Part shown: positions 27,051 through 34,961 of the stretch, piece after piece | Numbering within the stretch: position 1 is the first letter of the stretch | Layout of the letters: each line of letters begins with the position of its first letter | From: JBEKCP01 sp049509515 | GTDB taxonomy: Bacteria > Planctomycetota > Planctomycetia > Pirellulales > Thermoguttaceae | NCBI GenBank assembly: GCA_049509515.1 | Contig: JBEKZV010000002.1 | Location: 1-64,000, forward strand | DNA: 64,000 nt | Reading direction: 5' to 3' | Position numbers and translations under genes: made by a program | The notes under the pieces: model-generated | The model's database searches: none | Seen by the model: only the letters and a program-made list of their open reading frames with translations | What the model was told of the DNA's origin: nothing

Positions 27051-27449
27051 CTAGGAGTCTGAAAGGTTCCGCCCCGCGCTGAGATCGTCCGGTTGTCGTG
27101 GACAAGACGGGGAGATTGTCGGGCAAGGGTTGAAGCGATAGCCGGCCCCGCGAACGGTTTCAATGAAAGCGGCCGCGCGTGCGAGCTTCTTGCGTATGCC
27201 CATGATCTGCCCGTCGATCGCGCGCGGGGTGATGGCGTACCGCTGAGCGTGAATCCCATCCAGGATCTGGACGCGGGTGAATACCTGCCCCGGCGTGCTC
27301 GCCAGGAACCGCAGAATCAAGAACTCCGTTCGAGAGAAGTCAACGCGGCGGCCATCCACGCACACATCATGATAGTCTTGGCCAACAACGAGGTGCGGAA
27401 CGAGTTCCACCGGTCGGGTCCCGCGTTGAACAAGAATGGAATCACACAC
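27051..27449 (-). CDS. OmpR/PhoB-type winged-helix DNA-binding protein lacking a receiver domain
   Basis: This encodes 132 residues from a GTG at 27449. Residues about 22-110 form the OmpR-type winged helix: VDFSRTEFLILRFLAST, PGQVFTRVQILDGI, ITPRAIDGQIMGIRKKL and IETVRGAGYRFNP. The protein begins at what is normally the linker between receiver and effector domains. No phosphoacceptor receiver is found upstream in any frame. It is either a truncated response regulator or a stand-alone regulator. It lies convergent to the desulfurase gene and has no histidine kinase beside it. Confidence 0.65.
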   Translation of the reverse strand: MCDSILVQRGTRPVELVPHLVVGQDYHDVCVDGRRVDFSRTEFLILRFLASTPGQVFTRVQILDGIHAQRYAITPRAIDGQIMGIRKKLARAAAFIETVRGAGYRFNPCPTISPSCPRQPDDLSAGRNLSDS

Positions 27450-27801
27450 TCTGCTGCCCAGCTACAGTGATTCCAGCAATGGCCGTGCCCTAGCAGGGAA
27501 ACTCCGAGCAATTCGCGATTTGCCGGAAGATTCACGATAATGATGGCGAAATCGGCAATGGACGCCGTGGTATTTGCGAACACGGCCTGCAAATATCACG
27601 GGACAGCCAGCACGCTTGCTGCTACGAGTGCGTTGCAGCATGGCGGCGTGGTGCCACGTCAGCCTGGCACGTCAGTTGCTTGCGGTACGTAGGGCAACGC
27701 CTTCGATGGAGGAAAAATGGTATGCGCTGTACTCCTGCGCCCAAAGACACGTGCAAGGATCCCGCCCCACCGCACAGGAACGATTCCACGAGGGCACCAA
27801 C
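27450..27801. other. Intergenic region, nothing recognised
   Basis: About 352 bases between divergent genes. If the winged-helix gene lost its receiver, the missing part should lie here on the minus strand, but no receiver motif is seen in any frame. A GAGGG site precedes the next gene at 27802. Confidence 0.45.
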
Positions 27802-28251
27802 ATGCAAGAGTTGCAGCTTACCGCTCCAACGTCGAGTTCGGACTCTCTGAAACCGACCGCCGAAGATCAGTCGCCCAGTGGTCAGGAACGTCGAATTCGG
27901 TCAGCCCTTGGGCTGGCCAGGGGACCCCTTCCCCCGGTCACGCGACAGTGGCTCCGCGCGTACTACGCGCACCTGCTCGACCGCTTGGCATTTCCCTTTG
28001 ATGCCCCATACGCCGAGGAGAGTATCTTCTCTGGCGCAGTTCTCTCTCCAGTAACCGTTGTCGGCCTCGTCGATCCGGAAGCGATTCCAGACCAGGAGAG
28101 ATCGGGTCTCTTGTGCAAGGCTTTCCGGGGCCAACAGGAGTTGTGCATTCCCCTTTCGGATGTCGAACTCGCGGACAGCAGTCCTAACTTCCAGCTCATC
28201 GAGGACTACTGGTATTGGTTTTGGAATTGGCGGTTCGACCCTTCGATCTGA
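27802..28251 (+). CDS. Conserved small protein of the planctomycete calcium-binding-annotated family
   Basis: This encodes 149 residues. After a disordered N-terminus (about 1-40) comes a compact domain: AYYAHLLDRLAFPFDAPYAE, then VVGLVDPEAIPDQERSGLLC, CIPLSDVELADSS and LIEDYWYWFWNWRF. The order (helix, FPFxA, a strand with VxGL, a PLxDxE segment, then EDYxYWxW) is that of a small family often labelled calcium-binding in planctomycetes. I see no EF-hand, so that label is doubtful. The ATG at 27802 has GAGGG eight bases upstream. Its place in the sulfur cluster may be coincidental. Confidence 0.6.
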   Translation: MQELQLTAPTSSSDSLKPTAEDQSPSGQERRIRSALGLARGPLPPVTRQWLRAYYAHLLDRLAFPFDAPYAEESIFSGAVLSPVTVVGLVDPEAIPDQERSGLLCKAFRGQQELCIPLSDVELADSSPNFQLIEDYWYWFWNWRFDPSI

Positions 28252-28349
28252 GAAGCGATCCGGCAAGCTGCTCTCCCCCTCCGGGGGATGCCTTGGATCT
28301 GTTCACGCGGCATTTTATGGCCGGGGAGTTGCTTTTGGCCTCGTTTGTG

Positions 28350-28506
28350 GGAATGATTGGCATGGCGCGGGCGGCAGCGTCCTGTCGGTCGTGCTGGATG
28401 GAGCCGGCGCCCGGAACGTGCCGGCCGGCGTGGAGAAGGACGGACACGACGTGCTGTCCGTTCGGCAAGAAGCCGGGCAGTGGCGAATCTTGATCCGGAA
28501 GGCATG
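28350..28506 (+). pseudogene. TusA/SirA-like sulfur-carrier C-terminal remnant
   Basis: The frame ending at the stop near 28507 reads VLSVVLDGAGARNVPAGVEK, then DGHDVLSVRQEAGQWRILIR and KA. This matches the C-terminal half of TusA-like proteins (strand, xDPGAxxDIPAW, xxxGHxVLxxEEExGxWRFxIRKA). The N-terminal half with the CPxP cysteine is absent, and no ATG is present in frame. Such proteins carry persulfide sulfur, so it fits the neighbourhood. It overlaps the start of the next gene by a few bases in another frame. It is probably a 5'-truncated gene. Confidence 0.5.
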
Positions 28507-28509
28507 AGC

Positions 28510-29715
28510 ATGACGAGCGCTGGTTCCCCCGAGCCGAATCCACGTTCTCCCGGTTGGTCCACGCTCTCGGTTCATGGCGGAGAGAAACACGAAAAGGCCC
28601 GTTCGGCCCTGACCGACCCGATCTACCTGGCCTCGACCTACAGCTTTGCCGATACGCAGTCGTTGGTGGATTTCATCGTCGAGAAACAACCGCGCGAGGA
28701 ATACGCGCGCTACGGCAACCCGACGGGGAAGACGGTCGAGCGAAAGCTGGCGGTCCTGGAGGGCGCCGAGGACGCGGTGCTCTATTCGGCCGGGATGACG
28801 GCCATCGCCGGGCTGCTGTTGGACAAGCTCTCGGCGGGCGACGAGATCGTGCTGGTGGACGAGTGCTACCTGCGGACCCGCGACCTGTGCCTGCAGGAAC
28901 TGTCGCGTTACGGCATCACCACCCGCTTGGTCCCGCCCTGCGACTACGAAGCGTTGCAGGCTGCGATCACGCCCGCCACGCGGTTGCTCTTCAGCGAGCT
29001 GCCCACCAATCCACACCTGAGCGTCATCGACCTGGAGCGGTTTGCGGCCGTCGGGAAACGGCACGGCGTGGAGACGCTGATCGACGCCACGCTGGCCACG
29101 CCCTACAATGTGCGTCCCTTGGAGTTCGGCATCGATTACGTGCTCCATTCCTGCACGAAGTACCTGGGCGGGCACAACGACCTGCTGGCCGGCGTGGTCC
29201 TCGGCACGCGGGAGAAACTGGAGCCGCTGCGGAAGTTCCGCGGACTGTTGGGCCTGATCAACGCCCCGCACAACGAGCACTTTCTCCTGCGGGGGCTGAA
29301 GACCTTCGAGCTGCGGATCCGGCGGCACAACGAGAACGGCCAGCGCGTGGCCGAGTTCCTGGCCGGCCATCCGCGGATCGAGCGGGTCTACTATCCCGGG
29401 CTGCCCAGCCATCCGCAGCACGACATCGCCCGGCGGATGATGCGGGGCTTCGGCGGCGTGGTGACCTTCACGGTGAAGGACGCCGACTGGCGGCGGACGG
29501 CCGACGTCGTCGATGCGGTCCGCATTCCGCGGATCGCGGCCAGCCTGGGCGGGGTGGAATCGCTCATCGAGCAGCCGCTGGTGCTGAGCTATTACGAATG
29601 CACGCCCCAGCAGCGCCGTGCCTGGGGCATTTCGGACAACATGATCCGCCTCTCGTGCGGGGTCGAAAACCCGGAGGACCTGATCGCCGACCTGGCTCAG
29701 GCCTTGAACGCTTAA
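28510..29715 (+). CDS. Cystathionine gamma-synthase/lyase family PLP enzyme
   Basis: This encodes 401 residues of the gamma-family transsulfuration enzymes. Seen are LTDPIYLASTYSFADTQSL, YARYGNPTGKTVERKLAVLE, YSAGMTAIAGLLLDKLSAGD, the PLP lysine in YVLHSCTKYLGGHNDLLAGV, and GGVESLIEQPLVLSYYECT near the C-terminus. The ATG at 28510 is preferred because GGAAGG ends seven bases upstream; an ATG at 28504 is too close to it. Whether it makes cystathionine, breaks it or uses sulfide directly cannot be told from sequence alone. It closes the sulfur cluster. Confidence 0.87.
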   Translation: MTSAGSPEPNPRSPGWSTLSVHGGEKHEKARSALTDPIYLASTYSFADTQSLVDFIVEKQPREEYARYGNPTGKTVERKLAVLEGAEDAVLYSAGMTAIAGLLLDKLSAGDEIVLVDECYLRTRDLCLQELSRYGITTRLVPPCDYEALQAAITPATRLLFSELPTNPHLSVIDLERFAAVGKRHGVETLIDATLATPYNVRPLEFGIDYVLHSCTKYLGGHNDLLAGVVLGTREKLEPLRKFRGLLGLINAPHNEHFLLRGLKTFELRIRRHNENGQRVAEFLAGHPRIERVYYPGLPSHPQHDIARRMMRGFGGVVTFTVKDADWRRTADVVDAVRIPRIAASLGGVESLIEQPLVLSYYECTPQQRRAWGISDNMIRLSCGVENPEDLIADLAQALNA

Positions 29716-29815
29716 GGTTTTGCAAGGGGTTCATTCGCGCATGCCGCCGCGACGCCGCCCGTGCCGTGGCTGCTTCAACGAGCCAGTGCCCAGACGGCCC
29801 TGACGAAAAATCGAC

Positions 29816-29844
29816 TTGACAGGCGGCATATGCCCTCCGATAAT
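29816..29844 (+). promoter_or_regulatory. Sigma-70-type promoter
   Basis: TTGACA at 29816-29821 is a perfect -35 box. GATAAT at 29839-29844 is a good -10, with exactly 17 bases between. It lies about 48 bases upstream of the proposed GTG start at 29892. It is the best promoter seen in the window. Confidence 0.65.
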
Positions 29845-29891
29845 AGCAGTTGAAATTGTATCTCCGTGCCATACTTTCGGGGGATGACCCC

Positions 29892-30266
29892 GTGTTGCGT
29901 CGCCGGGCGAATTCGGTTGTGCGGTGGGGCTTGGCCGGCATTCTAGGCGCAACGTCGCTGTTGGGGAGCCAGATGCACGGCATCCTGGGCATTCACCATG
30001 CCGGGCAGCCGGGCGGGTGCGGCTGCGAAGGCCGTGCGATTGCCCTCCACTACGAGCCTGCCATAACACTCGGGCATTCCGAGAGCTGCGACGACGGCAC
30101 GAATTGCCCGATCTGCAATTACCTCTCCCAAGGGAGCATTGTCGGGGAGCGATTTGACGGCATTTCGGCGACGGTGAATCTACCGAACCGAAGCCCGGCA
30201 ATTCCGCTCTGCCTGCCAAGTCCCCATCTTCAGCCGTTTCAGGCGCGAGCGCCCCCGGCTGCGTAG
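29892..30266 (+). CDS. Small membrane-anchored protein with Cys/His-rich region
   Basis: This encodes about 124 residues. A hydrophobic segment near the start (RWGLAGILGATSLLGSQMHG) is followed by GGCGCEGRA and SCDDGTNCPICNYLSQG, then an Ala/Pro-rich end (QARAPPAA). Similar small proteins with an H/C-rich CPxCxxL motif are common in planctomycetes, but no function is known. The GTG at 29892 follows a GGGGG stretch; a TTG at 29850 in the same frame is the alternative. A good promoter lies just upstream. A metal-binding or sensing role is possible but unproven. Confidence 0.55.
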   Translation: MLRRRANSVVRWGLAGILGATSLLGSQMHGILGIHHAGQPGGCGCEGRAIALHYEPAITLGHSESCDDGTNCPICNYLSQGSIVGERFDGISATVNLPNRSPAIPLCLPSPHLQPFQARAPPAA

Positions 30267-30689
30267 CACATCTACGTTGAACCGGCGCTCCGTATCCGGA
30301 AAAAGGGGACAGTCCCCATTTGCCGGAACGGCCCGGAGGGTGCTTCGCACAAATGGGGACTGTCCCCTTTTTCCTCCTGCGCCGTTTCGCGTGCTGCCTG
30401 ACCGGCGGGATCAGCGTCGTCCGTGTGCGCAGGGCTTTGCTTCGGCATCGCCCGCGCATGGATGGCGGCTAAAATGCTCCGTCCGCGTGCAGCGTGAGAC
30501 GTGCTCAAGGTCCGACCAGACTGTCGGCATTATTGCGCTGCCGCGGCGGAGTGTTTTGCCCGCGGTGCGGGCCGCCCGGCAAATCGGTATCGGTCGCCGC
30601 CAATCCGAAAGGCAAGCGGGCGGCCAAGGCGTGTGCGGTTCGTGGTTTTCATTGTTTTCCATGCACTTTCTTTCCCAAGGAGAATTGTA
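30267..30689. other. Leader region of the Tad locus, contains repeat family A
   Basis: About 420 bases between the small membrane protein and the pilin gene. It holds the palindromic element at 30300-30372. The following 300 bases must carry the flp promoter and leader; I could not place its -35/-10 boxes with confidence. Confidence 0.45.
30300..30372. repeat. Palindromic repeat family A, copy 2
   Basis: The arms 30300-30322 and 30350-30372 are perfect 23-base inverted repeats with the core GGGGACAGTCCCCATTTG. The loop carries the same CCGGAACGGCCCGGAGGG and GTGCTTCGCAC as copy 1. It lies 34 bases after the previous gene, where it could also act as a terminator because the second arm ends in TTTTT. 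Confidence 0.9.
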
Positions 30690-31043
30690 ATGAGGAAGTT
30701 GATTCGCAATCGCAAGGGACAGGGGCTCGTCGAGTACGCCCTGATTATCGCGGGCGTGACGCTGGTTGCCGGCGTGGGAATCACGATGTTCGGTCACAAG
30801 GTCGCCGACATGATCGGCACCGTCGCCGCGATCCTGCCCGGCGCGCACACCGACGACAACGCCCCGATCGTGGCGGGCCATCTGCTCGAGACGGACAACA
30901 ATGGTCCGGGCGGTTCGATCGAGCTCAGCGTGAACTCGATTATCGCAGCCGACGGCACGGACCGCATCAACAACAACCTGATCGGCACCGGAGGACAAAC
31001 CGACTCGCCCCTCGTCCAGGAAACCTCCACGCCCGGCCAATAA
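30690..31043 (+). CDS. flp: Flp-type pilin with long C-terminal extension
   Basis: This encodes 117 residues. The N-terminus KGQGLVEYALIIAGVTLVAG carries the Flp prepilin processing site (Gly, four residues, then Glu-Tyr) and the hydrophobic assembly helix. A mature core of about 40-50 residues is usual for Flp; here another 60 or so follow (from about GAHTDDNAPIVAGHLL to the end), Ser/Asn/Gly-rich. The ATG at 30690 has AAGGAGA at good spacing. It is the first gene of a Tad pilus locus. A strong hairpin follows it, which would limit read-through to the machine genes and keep pilin more abundant. Confidence 0.85.
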   Translation: MRKLIRNRKGQGLVEYALIIAGVTLVAGVGITMFGHKVADMIGTVAAILPGAHTDDNAPIVAGHLLETDNNGPGGSIELSVNSIIAADGTDRINNNLIGTGGQTDSPLVQETSTPGQ

Positions 31044-31072
31044 CAACGGTTGTGTTCGACGAGGGTCGCCTT

Positions 31073-31116
31073 CCTCCCCGCGCCCGCTCTTGGGGCGCGG
31101 GGAGGGTTTTCCTTTT
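31073..31116 (+). terminator. Terminator or attenuator between flp and tadE
   Basis: The arms CCTCCCCGCGCCC (31073-31085) and GGGGCGCGGGGAGG (31092-31105) form a long GC stem with a six-base loop, followed by GTTTTCCTTTT. It sits 30 bases after the pilin stop. Partial termination here would give excess pilin message over the downstream machine genes. Confidence 0.8.
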
Positions 31117-31134
31117 GGCCGGGGGGGCTCGCAC

Positions 31135-32157
31135 GTGCGTTGCTGCGATAGGTTGTTGCTTGTGGTGCAGCCGTCCCGGCTGCGTCTTGAGGGCAGGCGA
31201 GACGCCCGTGCCACAAGGCACAGGCACGCGGGCCGCCGCGGGCAGGCGTTGGTCGAATTCGCCGTGGTGTGCCTGGTGGTCTACATGCTGCTGGCCGCCA
31301 TCCTGACCTTCGGCCAATTGTTCTATAGCGCCCAGACGCTCCAGCAGGCCGCCGACGTCGCCGCGCGGGAGATCAGCCGCACGCCGCTCCTGGCAACCGC
31401 CAATCTCATGGACGTTCTTTACAGCAGCAATCCGAGCGACTACAGCAACGGTCCCAGCACCGTCCGCACGGCGCTGTTCGATCCCCAGTACCTGCAATTC
31501 GACCTGACTGCCGGCGTTCCTGCGGGCCAGTCGGTTCTCAATGTCGTACAGACGTGGCCGATCATCAATCAGATGCTCTATCCGGCGATGATCGTACAGC
31601 CGGGGCATCAGGTCTACGGGGGGAACGCGGAACACGAGTACCTGTGGTATCCGGGGGCCGTGCCCTGCACGGACAGTGCCAACCCGAACCGGACGGTCTA
31701 CTGCGTGGCCCGCGTCGACGGCCGGCAGCCCGACGGCGCGGAGACGATTACCTGGGTGCCGGTCATTGAAGAAATCACCCCTGGCGCGTTTTCCGTGGCG
31801 TCGACGCAGGGGGGGCTGGTGTCGCTGCGGATCAACTACGGCTACCAATCGGCCACGATGAGCGCGTTTCCCCCGCCCGAGGCCTGGCCGCCGGAGCCGA
31901 ACGGTCCCGCCTGGGGCGCCCGCGACAGTGAGGTCACGGTCAATTCATCGAATTACACCCCCATTACCGGCACTGCGCCATGGCACGACGTCAGCCCCTA
32001 CAGCGGGCCCTATGGCCTGGGAAAGCAAGCGGCGTGGGCCGGATGGCAGCGAACGGACCCGGTGCCGCCGCCCCCTTCGCAGTGGCCCCCGGCCGTGCGG
32101 CCGTATCGGAGTCTGATTTCCGCGCAAGCGATCTACCGGCGCGAGGTTTTTCAATAA
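31135..32157 (+). CDS. tadE: TadE-like minor pseudopilin
   Basis: From the GTG at 31135 this encodes 340 residues, but the start is uncertain. The reliable part begins at GRRGQALVEFAVVCLVVYML (about residue 33 on), the TadE signature with a pseudopilin-type processing site and helix. LFYSAQTLQQAADVAAREIS follows, then a long extracellular part ending YRSLISAQAIYRREVFQ. The first 30 or so codons run through a dispersed repeat (31162-31214), so the original 5' end seems to have been replaced. A run of G residues precedes the GTG. TadE-type proteins help assemble Flp fibres. The C-terminal region is longer than in most TadE proteins. Confidence 0.7.
   Translation: MRCCDRLLLVVQPSRLRLEGRRDARATRHRHAGRRGQALVEFAVVCLVVYMLLAAILTFGQLFYSAQTLQQAADVAAREISRTPLLATANLMDVLYSSNPSDYSNGPSTVRTALFDPQYLQFDLTAGVPAGQSVLNVVQTWPIINQMLYPAMIVQPGHQVYGGNAEHEYLWYPGAVPCTDSANPNRTVYCVARVDGRQPDGAETITWVPVIEEITPGAFSVASTQGGLVSLRINYGYQSATMSAFPPPEAWPPEPNGPAWGARDSEVTVNSSNYTPITGTAPWHDVSPYSGPYGLGKQAAWAGWQRTDPVPPPPSQWPPAVRPYRSLISAQAIYRREVFQ
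31162..31214. repeat. Palindromic repeat family C, copy 1
   Basis: GTGGTGCAGCCGTCCCGGC and GGCAGGCGAGACGCCCGTG then CCAC are roughly inverted and frame the element. An inverted-orientation relative lies at 44465-44519. It overlaps the presumed 5' coding part of tadE. Confidence 0.65.
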
Positions 32158-32210
32158 CCCGACAACCAACAAGACGCACTTCGGAAAGTACTTGAAAACG
32201 AGGTAAGACC

Positions 32211-33422
32211 ATGCGAGCAATCAAACCGAACGCTCGTCGCCGCTCGCTGTGGCGCACGGTGCTGTTGGCCCTTGGGGCGATTGTCATCGGCGGCGCGGGG
32301 ACCGTGGGCGGGTTGGCGGCCTTCAAGGTCATCGACCCGGCGCAACTGGCGTTCTGGAGGAGCAAGCATCCCATCCCGGCGGGCTGGATTCCCATCCCCG
32401 TTTGCGCCCGGCCGATCCCTGCCTACACGATGGTCACCCGGGATTACTTGATCGATCCACAGACCTCCCAGTGGCTGGTGGATTGGAAGCCGCCGCAGGA
32501 GGTTCCCAAGGGGGCCATCACCGAATTATCGAAGATTCGCGGCCGGGTGACCGCACGCGACAAGCCGGCGGCCTACTTTTTCTCGGAAAGCGATTTTCTG
32601 CCCGTGGGCACTCACCCCGGAGTTGCAGGCGGGACGCCCCTGGGCAAGCGGGCGATTACCCTGGACGCCGGCAAACTCAAGGGTGTGCATGAGCTGAAAG
32701 AGGGAGACCACGTGGATTTGCTGGCCAGCGTTGCGGTGGACATGCCGGGTGCGGGCCGTTCCAGTTCCGGCCGGACGGGAACCAACGTCGTGGCGAGCCC
32801 TGATATGGCCCTGCTGCCAAAGCGCGGCTTCGTCAGGCCGTTGGTGCAGGATGGAGTCGTGGTGACGCCCGTGAAGATACGCAACGTCCCGATCACGTCC
32901 AGTTCGCTCACGCAGGGCACGAGCACCCGCAACATGCGGGTGCAGGAGATCGTCCTGGCCGTGGAGCCCCAGGAAGTAGCGCCGTTGGCCGAGGCCATGG
33001 ACTTGAAGTACGAGATCACCTGCGTGGCGCGTTCGGGTCGCCCGGCAGGTTCTCCGCCGCCGGCCGCGCACTCGTCGGCTGGCGCAGTCTCCCGGGTCTT
33101 TGCCGCCCTTGCCAGGGCCATTTTGAGCGCGGAGAGCACGGCCGCCCCGGACAAGGCCGCGCCGGCACCTGGAAAGGCGAAAACCGCCAACGGCCCGAAG
33201 GGCGAAACGCCTGCAAAGGATCGGGTGGCCCTGGACATCACGCCCGGACTGGACCCGATGGCCGGGACCCGTTGCCTGGAGCTTGTGATTGGGGCCCAGC
33301 GGCAGTTCGTGCTCTTCACCGGGCGGGGGAACAGTCCGGTCGTGGCATCGCAAGACGACGGATCGGCCAGGGCCGGTCCGGCCGTTGCGCCGGCCGGTGT
33401 TGTGGAAGAGGGCAAGCAATAG
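32211..33422 (+). CDS. cpaB: CpaB/RcpC pilus assembly protein
   Basis: This encodes 403 residues. A transmembrane helix (about 14-38) is followed by a SAF-like region (IPIPVCARPIPAYTMVTRDY, then FFSESDFLPVGT) and the RcpC/CpaB core with RAITLDAGKLKGVHELKEGD and HVDLLASVAVDM. VQEIVLAVEPQEVAPLAEAM follows, as in CpaB. The C-terminal 130 residues are Ala/Pro/Lys-rich, then a short strand region (RCLELVIGAQRQFVLFTG). It acts in the periplasm near the secretin. It follows tadE by 53 bases; the ATG at 32211 is preceded by a GAGG-type site. Confidence 0.85.
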   Translation: MRAIKPNARRRSLWRTVLLALGAIVIGGAGTVGGLAAFKVIDPAQLAFWRSKHPIPAGWIPIPVCARPIPAYTMVTRDYLIDPQTSQWLVDWKPPQEVPKGAITELSKIRGRVTARDKPAAYFFSESDFLPVGTHPGVAGGTPLGKRAITLDAGKLKGVHELKEGDHVDLLASVAVDMPGAGRSSSGRTGTNVVASPDMALLPKRGFVRPLVQDGVVVTPVKIRNVPITSSSLTQGTSTRNMRVQEIVLAVEPQEVAPLAEAMDLKYEITCVARSGRPAGSPPPAAHSSAGAVSRVFAALARAILSAESTAAPDKAAPAPGKAKTANGPKGETPAKDRVALDITPGLDPMAGTRCLELVIGAQRQFVLFTGRGNSPVVASQDDGSARAGPAVAPAGVVEEGKQ

Positions 33423-33429
33423 GCGTGTT

Positions 33430-34854
33430 ATGAAACTACATCGCGGCAAACGAGCGGAGCGGGCGGGCTATGCCCTGGTGCTGTTCGTGATGCTGTTCTT
33501 CGGCCTGATGGGGTTGGCCGCGCTGGTGATCGACATGGGTCTCGCCCGGCTCGCACAACGAGAAATGCAAACGGCCGTGGACTCGGCGGCGCTGGAAGGG
33601 CTCCGCTGGCAAGCTGCCTCCGCAACGAACCCATCCGGGCCGGACCCACGACAGCAAGCCAGCCAAATGGTTGCCGGCGGGCCTGTTGGCAACGGGTCTT
33701 CGGCACAGCCAAGTATGTTCGCCGATTGCTACGAGGGGAGTGGGGGAACGGTGCAGTATGGCGCCGGGCCCGTGGTGCAGTTCACCGGCGGCGTCGGGCC
33801 CGCCGAACTCGCTGCGGCGCAGACGATCTTGCCGCCCGCTCCGGCGGGATCGTATTCACCCGTTTACCAACCGCAGCGCGCGGGCGGCACCCCGGGGCTG
33901 GAACTCAATCTCTCCAATGCGGCCGAGGGCGACATGGTGGCGGGGACTTACAATCCCGGCCAGTCCAGCGCCGAGGCGGACGATTATACGCGGGCCGATT
34001 TCACGCCCGCGCCGCCCGGCTCGTCCACGGGCACTGCGTTCTTGGTCCGCATGCGGAGAACCGACAATATCAACGGGCTCGACCAGGAGTCGGGCATCAG
34101 CTCCGGCGGCCCGACGCTGCCGGTTCTGTTCGGCCGCGGCAGCATGATGGCACGCAGCGGCGGCAGTGGGCAGTTGAGCGTAACCTCCGGGGTCACGGTC
34201 CGCGCCACGGCCATCGCCGCGGCCGGCCCGGTCGGCGGCCCGAGCCAGAACCCCTCTGACGCGGGCCGGGCCAAGACGGCGGGCCCGCCCCATCAGTATA
34301 TCGACGCCAATAACAACCCGGTTAGTATCCCCGGGGTCACGCCGTTTGCATTGAGCCAAGCCAATTGGGAGGGCGGCCAAACGTCCTTCTCCGCCGGCGT
34401 TGGCGGTTCCATCACGGGCGGCGGGCAGGTCGCACAACCCGCCCTCATCGAAATCGGCCAGCAAATCGGCAACGGTAAGAGCATCGCAGCACAAGATGCG
34501 GCATGGCTGTCGCAGTACGTGTCCGCTAACGGCACAAACCCGGCGAACTACACCGGCCCGACTCTGTTGGCGTTATCCCAGTATGTTCCCATCGTTGACG
34601 CGAACAATACGATTATTGGATTCGGGTACGTGCAGAGCTGGAATTGGAATGGGAGCGCAACCGGCGGCACTTTGAGTGTCACGATGGGACCTTCCGGGTC
34701 GCAGCCCGTCGGTGGCGGCAATGTATCCGGCGCCTTCATCCCTGGATTGACGCAAGACACGGCGGATCTTGCCACGCTCTTCCAGGAACACGCGGCATTT
34801 ACGAATCCGCTCTATGCCCCCGTCCTGGTCAACCATTACATCGGCCCGCAGTAA
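33430..34854 (+). CDS. tadG: TadG-like pilus-associated protein
   Basis: This encodes 474 residues. The N-terminus (GYALVLFVMLFFGLMGLAALVI, in two parts about 15-38) and DMGLARLAQREMQTAVDSAA match the TadE/TadG-like helix that leads to a large secreted part. The rest is Gly/Ser/Pro-rich with few conserved residues, but contains a VTVRATAIAAAG strand typical of these proteins. It starts 8 bases after cpaB. TadG is thought to anchor the Flp machine or fibre to the envelope. No von Willebrand-type MIDAS is evident. Confidence 0.7.
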   Translation: MKLHRGKRAERAGYALVLFVMLFFGLMGLAALVIDMGLARLAQREMQTAVDSAALEGLRWQAASATNPSGPDPRQQASQMVAGGPVGNGSSAQPSMFADCYEGSGGTVQYGAGPVVQFTGGVGPAELAAAQTILPPAPAGSYSPVYQPQRAGGTPGLELNLSNAAEGDMVAGTYNPGQSSAEADDYTRADFTPAPPGSSTGTAFLVRMRRTDNINGLDQESGISSGGPTLPVLFGRGSMMARSGGSGQLSVTSGVTVRATAIAAAGPVGGPSQNPSDAGRAKTAGPPHQYIDANNNPVSIPGVTPFALSQANWEGGQTSFSAGVGGSITGGGQVAQPALIEIGQQIGNGKSIAAQDAAWLSQYVSANGTNPANYTGPTLLALSQYVPIVDANNTIIGFGYVQSWNWNGSATGGTLSVTMGPSGSQPVGGGNVSGAFIPGLTQDTADLATLFQEHAAFTNPLYAPVLVNHYIGPQ

Positions 34855-34961
34855 TCCAATCTCAAATCTGAAATCCAAAATCCCCAGCCCCAGGTGCCAG
34901 GTGCGAAGCCGCAAGCGGCTTTCCATCTCAAATCTCAAGTCCCGAATCCCGAGCAGCACCC
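34855..34961. repeat. Low-complexity AAATCTCAAATCTGAAATCC spacer
   Basis: This 107-base gap between tadG and tadZ contains repeated ATCTCAAATCT-type words near both ends, a known style of planctomycete spacer. No gene or terminator is visible. The Tad transcript may continue through it. Confidence 0.5.

Noticed and set aside
27802..28251. EF-hand calcium-binding protein
   Set aside because: The family is sometimes labelled so, but no EF-hand loop is visible.
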